From Actinomycetota bacterium (lineage in GTDB: Bacteria; Actinomycetota; Acidimicrobiia; Acidimicrobiales; JAJPHE01): a DNA stretch of 64,000 nucleotides. The notes beneath the pieces were generated by a model. It saw only the letters and a list, made by a program, of their open reading frames with translations, had not been told where the DNA came from and made no database searches. Each line of letters starts with the position of its first letter. The stretch's first letter is position 1. The stretch spans positions 37,388-101,387 of the forward strand of contig JAJPHE010000126.1 in NCBI GenBank assembly GCA_021325435.1. The letters run 5' to 3'. Both the position numbers and the translations under genes were made by a program. Of this stretch, positions 61,160 to 64,000 are shown one piece after another.

Positions 61160-61551
61160 TCCACCAAGGCCGGCGGCGCCACCACGGACGAACCGTGGTG
61201 GGCGAGGACCCGCCAACCGCCCCCGCCCTCGCGGGTGAACAGGTTGAGAGCGGCCACGGTGGCGCCGCCGTGGTCCCCAAGCAGGTTCTCCTCCACCGAC
61301 ACCCACGCCATCTCGCCGGCCACCTCGACGTGCTCGCCGGTGAGCAGGAACTGGAGCTGGCCCTGGCCCTGGAAGAGAGCGAAGAACGAGGACGCCACCG
61401 CCGGCCAGCCCCGCAGCGTCGCCCAGCCCGGGTGGGTGCACAGCACCCGCTCGGAGTGCTCCCAGAGGTCCGACATGGCGTCGAGGTCGCGCCGTTCGAA
61501 GGCGTCGTAGAAGGCGCGGTTCGCCGCTTGGACGGAGTCTGCGTCGCCGAT
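61156..61551 (-). CDS. NTF2/SnoaL-like protein, apparent ATC start
   Basis: The 131-residue product is a cone-shaped NTF2-like protein: GDADSVQAANRAFYDAFERR, DLDAMSDLWEHSERVLCTHP, GWATLRGWPAVASSFFALF and EMAWVSVEENLLG. Its ligand or reaction is unknown. No ATG, GTG or TTG lies in frame before the conserved first helix; the nearest upstream one reaches into the divergent gene. ATC 61551 stands exactly where relatives have Met, six nucleotides after a TACCTT -10-like box on the minus strand (61558-61563). A sequencing error is possible. Confidence 0.78.
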   Translation of the reverse strand: MGDADSVQAANRAFYDAFERRDLDAMSDLWEHSERVLCTHPGWATLRGWPAVASSFFALFQGQGQLQFLLTGEHVEVAGEMAWVSVEENLLGDHGGATVAALNLFTREGGGGWRVLAHHGSSVVAPPALVE

Positions 61552-61570
61552 GGCGGCAAGGTACCCGCTA

Positions 61571-61576
61571 TAGGGT
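61571..61576 (+). promoter_or_regulatory. -10 box of leaderless hydrolase gene
   Basis: TAGGGT lies six nucleotides before ATG 61583, back-to-back with the TACCTT box of the NTF2-like gene (61558-61563, minus). Confidence 0.5.
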
Positions 61577-61582
61577 GGCCCG

Positions 61583-62422
61583 ATGCCCGTGGTGACCACC
61601 TCCGACGGGGTGTCGATCGCCGTCACCGACTTCGGAGGCTCCGGGCCCCCTCTGGTTCTGGCCCACGCCACCGGGTTCCACAGCCTGGTATGGCGTCCGC
61701 TGGCCCGCCTGCTGACGGACCGCTTCCGGTGCGTCGCCCTCGACTTCCGGGGCCACGGCGACTCGGGACCGGCACCAGGCGCCGATTACCACTGGTCGGG
61801 CTTCGCCCGCGACCTGTTGGCGGTGGTCGACGGGCTGGATCTGGGCCGGCCCTTCGCCGTGGGCCATTCCTGTGGGGGGGCTTCACTGCTGCTGGCCGAG
61901 CAGGCCGCGCCCCGCACCTTCCGGGCCCTCTTCCTATACGAGCCGATCGTGATGCCCGTCGAGCCGCCCCCCGGGCCCGACCCGGCGAACCACCTGGCCG
62001 TGCTCAGCCGTCGCCGCCGGCGCTCCTTCGTCTCGCGGGACGCCGCCTACGACAACTTCGCCTCCAAAGCCCCCCTGATGGCTTTCGTGCCCGACGCCCT
62101 CGCCGCCTACGTGGACCACGGCTTCGCCGTCCAGCCCGACGGCGCCGTGACCCTCAAGTGCCCCCCGGAGGTGGAGGCCGCCGTCTTCGCCCACTCCTCC
62201 TCCCACGACGCCTACTCGCGCCTCGCCCTGGTGTCGTGCCCCGTCACCCTGGCCTGCGGGGAGGAGACCGACTCCTACGGTCTGCCGGTAATGGAGGCGC
62301 TTCACGCCCGGCTGCCCCGCTCCACCGTGGCGCCCCTCGCCGGGCTCGGGCATTTCGGGCCGATGTCCGACCCGGATCGGGTGGCCGCCGCCGTGGCCGG
62401 CGCCTTCCGCCCCGAGGGCTGA
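61583..62422 (+). CDS. Alpha/beta hydrolase
   Basis: The 279-residue product has VLAHATGFHSLVWRPLARLL, VALDFRGHGDSGPAPGADYH, nucleophile VGHSCGGASLLLAEQ, acid in TLACGEETD, and histidine in LAGLGHFGPMSDPDR. The catalytic set appears complete, with Ser in GHSCGG. The substrate is unknown. It is divergent from the NTF2-like gene, with short, back-to-back -10 boxes between them. Confidence 0.87.
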   Translation: MPVVTTSDGVSIAVTDFGGSGPPLVLAHATGFHSLVWRPLARLLTDRFRCVALDFRGHGDSGPAPGADYHWSGFARDLLAVVDGLDLGRPFAVGHSCGGASLLLAEQAAPRTFRALFLYEPIVMPVEPPPGPDPANHLAVLSRRRRRSFVSRDAAYDNFASKAPLMAFVPDALAAYVDHGFAVQPDGAVTLKCPPEVEAAVFAHSSSHDAYSRLALVSCPVTLACGEETDSYGLPVMEALHARLPRSTVAPLAGLGHFGPMSDPDRVAAAVAGAFRPEG

Positions 62423-62495
62423 CGGCGCCCTGCCGGGCCCACCCGTCCCGGGGTCCGCCCCGCTGTCACACCGCCTGCGTAGCGTTGGGGACACC

Positions 62496-63362
62496 GTGAG
62501 CCTGCCCCTGCCGACCGGCCTGTCGCCTTCCAAGGTCGCCTCCTTCAAGGACTGCGCCCTGGCCTTCCGCTTCTCGGCCATCGACCGCCTGCCCGAGCCG
62601 CCGTCACCCTGGGCCACCAAGGGGACCCTCGTGCATCGGGCCCTCGAGCTCTTGTTCTGGCGGCATCCGGCCGGGGCCCGGACACCGGACGCCGCCTCCC
62701 GGTGCCTCGAGGTCGCCTGGGAGGAGATCCAGGAAGACCCGGAGTTCGCCGGGCTCGGCCTGAGCGAGGAGGAGGCGGCCGGGTTCCGGGCCGAGGCGGC
62801 CCAGCTGGTCAGCCGCTACTTCGAGCTGGAGGACCCGGACTCGGTGCGGGTCATGGGCACCGAGCTCCGGCTGGAGGCCGACCTTGGAGGCCTCCGCCTC
62901 CGGGGCATCATCGACCGGCTGGAACGCGACCCCGACGGCGGCCTGGTCGTCACGGACTACAAGACCGGCAAGGTGCCCGACGCCCGGCGCGAGAACGCAC
63001 GGCTCGGGGGGGTCCACTTCTACGCCTTCCTCTGCGAGCGGGCGCTCGGGGAACGGCCCAGCCGGGTCCAGCTGCTCTACCTCGCCGACCCGGTCGCCAT
63101 CTCGACCGTTCCGTCCGAGCAGTCCATCCGGGGCCTGCAGGTCAGGGCGGGGGCGGTCTGGGCGGCGGTGGAACGGGCCTGCCGGACCGAGGACTTCCGG
63201 CCCCGGGTGTCGGCGCTGTGCGACTACTGCGCGTTCAAGGCCTACTGCCCGGCCTTTGGTGGCGACCCGGCGGTCGCCCGACCCACCATCGGGGCCCGGG
63301 CGGACCTGACACCCGCCCTGCCGTTCGGGCCGACCGTCGCCCCGGTGGCCTCGGCCGTCTGA
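62496..63362 (+). CDS. PD-(D/E)XK nuclease family protein with probable 4Fe-4S cluster
   Basis: The 288-residue protein is a stand-alone RecB-family exonuclease domain. GTLVHRALELLFW gives the first histidine motif, LRGIIDRLERD the metal-binding aspartate and LVVTDYKTGK the D-YK catalytic strand. Near the C-terminus the cysteines of ACRTEDF and CDYCAFKAYCPAF resemble the AddB/Cas4 iron-sulfur arrangement. It is not next to a CRISPR or helicase gene. The role is probably in DNA repair or end processing. GTG 62496 lies ten nucleotides after TAGCGT. Confidence 0.85.
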   Translation: MSLPLPTGLSPSKVASFKDCALAFRFSAIDRLPEPPSPWATKGTLVHRALELLFWRHPAGARTPDAASRCLEVAWEEIQEDPEFAGLGLSEEEAAGFRAEAAQLVSRYFELEDPDSVRVMGTELRLEADLGGLRLRGIIDRLERDPDGGLVVTDYKTGKVPDARRENARLGGVHFYAFLCERALGERPSRVQLLYLADPVAISTVPSEQSIRGLQVRAGAVWAAVERACRTEDFRPRVSALCDYCAFKAYCPAFGGDPAVARPTIGARADLTPALPFGPTVAPVASAV

Positions 63363-63368
63363 CCCGCC

Positions 63369-63956
63369 GTGCGGGCCGCCGGCCGCCGGGCGGTCGCCGC
63401 CTTCGACCGTCGGGTCGACACCGCCACCGACGCTCTCCGGGGCCGGCCCGGCTGGGACCGGGTCTTCTATACGGCGTCCGCCCTCGGCGACCACGGGCTC
63501 ATCTGGCTGATCCTCGCCGCCCTGAGGGGCCTGCGCTCCGACCGCCACCTGCGGGCGGCCCTGCGGGCGGCCGGCGGAGTGGGCATCGAGTCGGCGATCG
63601 TCAACCTCGGCATCAAGTCGCTGTTCCGCCGGGTGCGCCCGGCCTGGTCCGGCCAGCCGGCCCACCGCCTCCGGCGCCCCCGGACCAGCAGTTTCCCGAG
63701 CGGCCACGCCACCTCGGCGTTCTGCGCCGCCGCCCTCCTGTCCGAGGACGACCCCCTGGCGCCGCTCTACTACGTCACCGCCGCCGTGGTCGCCTACAGC
63801 CGGGTGTACGTGAAGGTTCACCACGCCTCGGATGTCGCGGCCGGGGTGGTGGTCGGGGCCCTGCTGGGTCGGGTGTTCCGCCGGGCGGTTCCTCTCCGGC
63901 CGATTCGGGAATTCCCGGGGGATGAGGAACGTTTCGGGGCACATGGCCACCACTGA
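63369..63956 (+). CDS. PAP2-family membrane phosphatase
   Basis: The 195-residue protein has hydrophobic segments and the PAP2 phosphatase motifs: KSLFRRVRP (motif 1), FPSGHATSAFCAAALL (motif 2) and SRVYVKVHHASDVAAGVVVG (motif 3). It would dephosphorylate a lipid phosphate such as undecaprenyl pyrophosphate or phosphatidate. GTG 63369 is six nucleotides after the nuclease stop. Its end overlaps the next gene's start by 14 bp. Confidence 0.88.
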   Translation: MRAAGRRAVAAFDRRVDTATDALRGRPGWDRVFYTASALGDHGLIWLILAALRGLRSDRHLRAALRAAGGVGIESAIVNLGIKSLFRRVRPAWSGQPAHRLRRPRTSSFPSGHATSAFCAAALLSEDDPLAPLYYVTAAVVAYSRVYVKVHHASDVAAGVVVGALLGRVFRRAVPLRPIREFPGDEERFGAHGHH

Positions 63957-64000
63957 GTTCGCCGTCAACTGGGACTACCGCTGCCCGTTCGCCCGCAACG
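63943..64000 (+). CDS. DsbA-family protein, N-terminal fragment
   Basis: The reading from ATG 63943 is MATTEFAVNWDYRCPFARN and then runs off the right edge. FAVNWDYRCPFARN is a typical opening of a DsbA/2-hydroxychromene-2-carboxylate isomerase-like protein, with a single cysteine (CPFA) rather than CxxC. It is a second thioredoxin-fold gene of the same broad class as the candidate at 42257, but here the cysteine codon is TGC. Only 19 residues are visible. Confidence 0.7.
   Translation, partial: MATTEFAVNWDYRCPFARN

Noticed and set aside
62496..63362. A Cas4 nuclease that would suggest a CRISPR system
   Set aside because: The fold and cysteine cluster are similar, but there are no other cas genes or repeats. 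A general RecB-like nuclease is simpler.

Overview
The window is a dense, very GC-rich bacterial chromosome segment, with about 69 protein genes in 64 kb, many GTG or TTG starts and many 1-4 bp overlaps between genes. The gene content points to an actinobacterium: a fused 2-oxoglutarate metabolism enzyme (Kgd), GTP-dependent PEP carboxykinase, an HRDC-tailed UvrD2, zinc-type L28 and L32, and the order rpmF-plsX-acpP-rnc-mutM-smc-ftsY-ffh. Abundant acyl-CoA enzymes and the overall style fit the class Acidimicrobiia, but that placement is inference. No rRNA, tRNA, CRISPR array, insertion sequence or prophage is visible.

Layout. 1-10612 (minus) is a housekeeping run: ffh (cut by the left edge), ftsY, smc, mutM, rnc, acpP, plsX, rpmF, a YceD-type gene, a coiled-coil gene, coaD and rsmD. 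10647-17598 is a mixed accessory stretch: thioesterase, small zinc proteins, NlpC/P60 protein, amino-acid-type binding lipoprotein, BrkB-type membrane protein, an SPFH protein beside a winged-helix regulator, and small membrane or unknown proteins. 17682-22655 holds recG, a FakA-like gene, rpmB and thiL. 22816-30084 holds pckG, an AsnC-type sensor domain, several alpha/beta hydrolases, a DUF455 ferritin-like protein, a histidine phosphatase and an alpha-methylacyl-CoA racemase-like gene. 30151-33460 is a sugar operon (GH1 glycosidase, galT, galK). 33467-37919 (minus) is def, an ACT protein, ddl, a membrane-anchored MurF-like ligase and a hydrolase. 38299-46600 holds uvrD2, a sigma-region-4-like protein, a thioesterase, xth, a probable selenoprotein, an RNase-S1-lysine-tail fusion, an M20 peptidase and a HAD phosphatase. 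46606-56447 holds kgd, ettA, the preQ0 cluster queD-queC-queE and two redox enzymes. 56449-64000 holds an acyl-CoA dehydrogenase and synthetase, malQ, an NTF2-like protein, a hydrolase, a PD-(D/E)XK nuclease, a PAP2 phosphatase and the start of a second DsbA-family gene.

The most notable observation is at 42257-42844. A DsbA/FrnE-type thioredoxin-fold gene has an in-frame TGA exactly at the first cysteine of its CPWC redox motif. It starts at a GTG placed 7 nt after a -10 box, as in other genes of this window. A hairpin with a bulged U and a short apical loop lies about 22 nt after the TGA, like a bacterial SECIS element. The simplest reading is a selenocysteine (UPWC) selenoprotein.

A second theme is leaderless transcription. 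At least a dozen genes, on both strands, have a TANNNT hexamer 6-8 nt before the start codon and no Shine-Dalgarno sequence. This pattern was used to choose several starts. Other points to check are an apparent AUC start, a decayed regulator copy with an inverted 13-bp repeat, an unexplained three-helix hairpin upstream of uvrD2, and a perfect 16-bp palindrome before the galactose operon.
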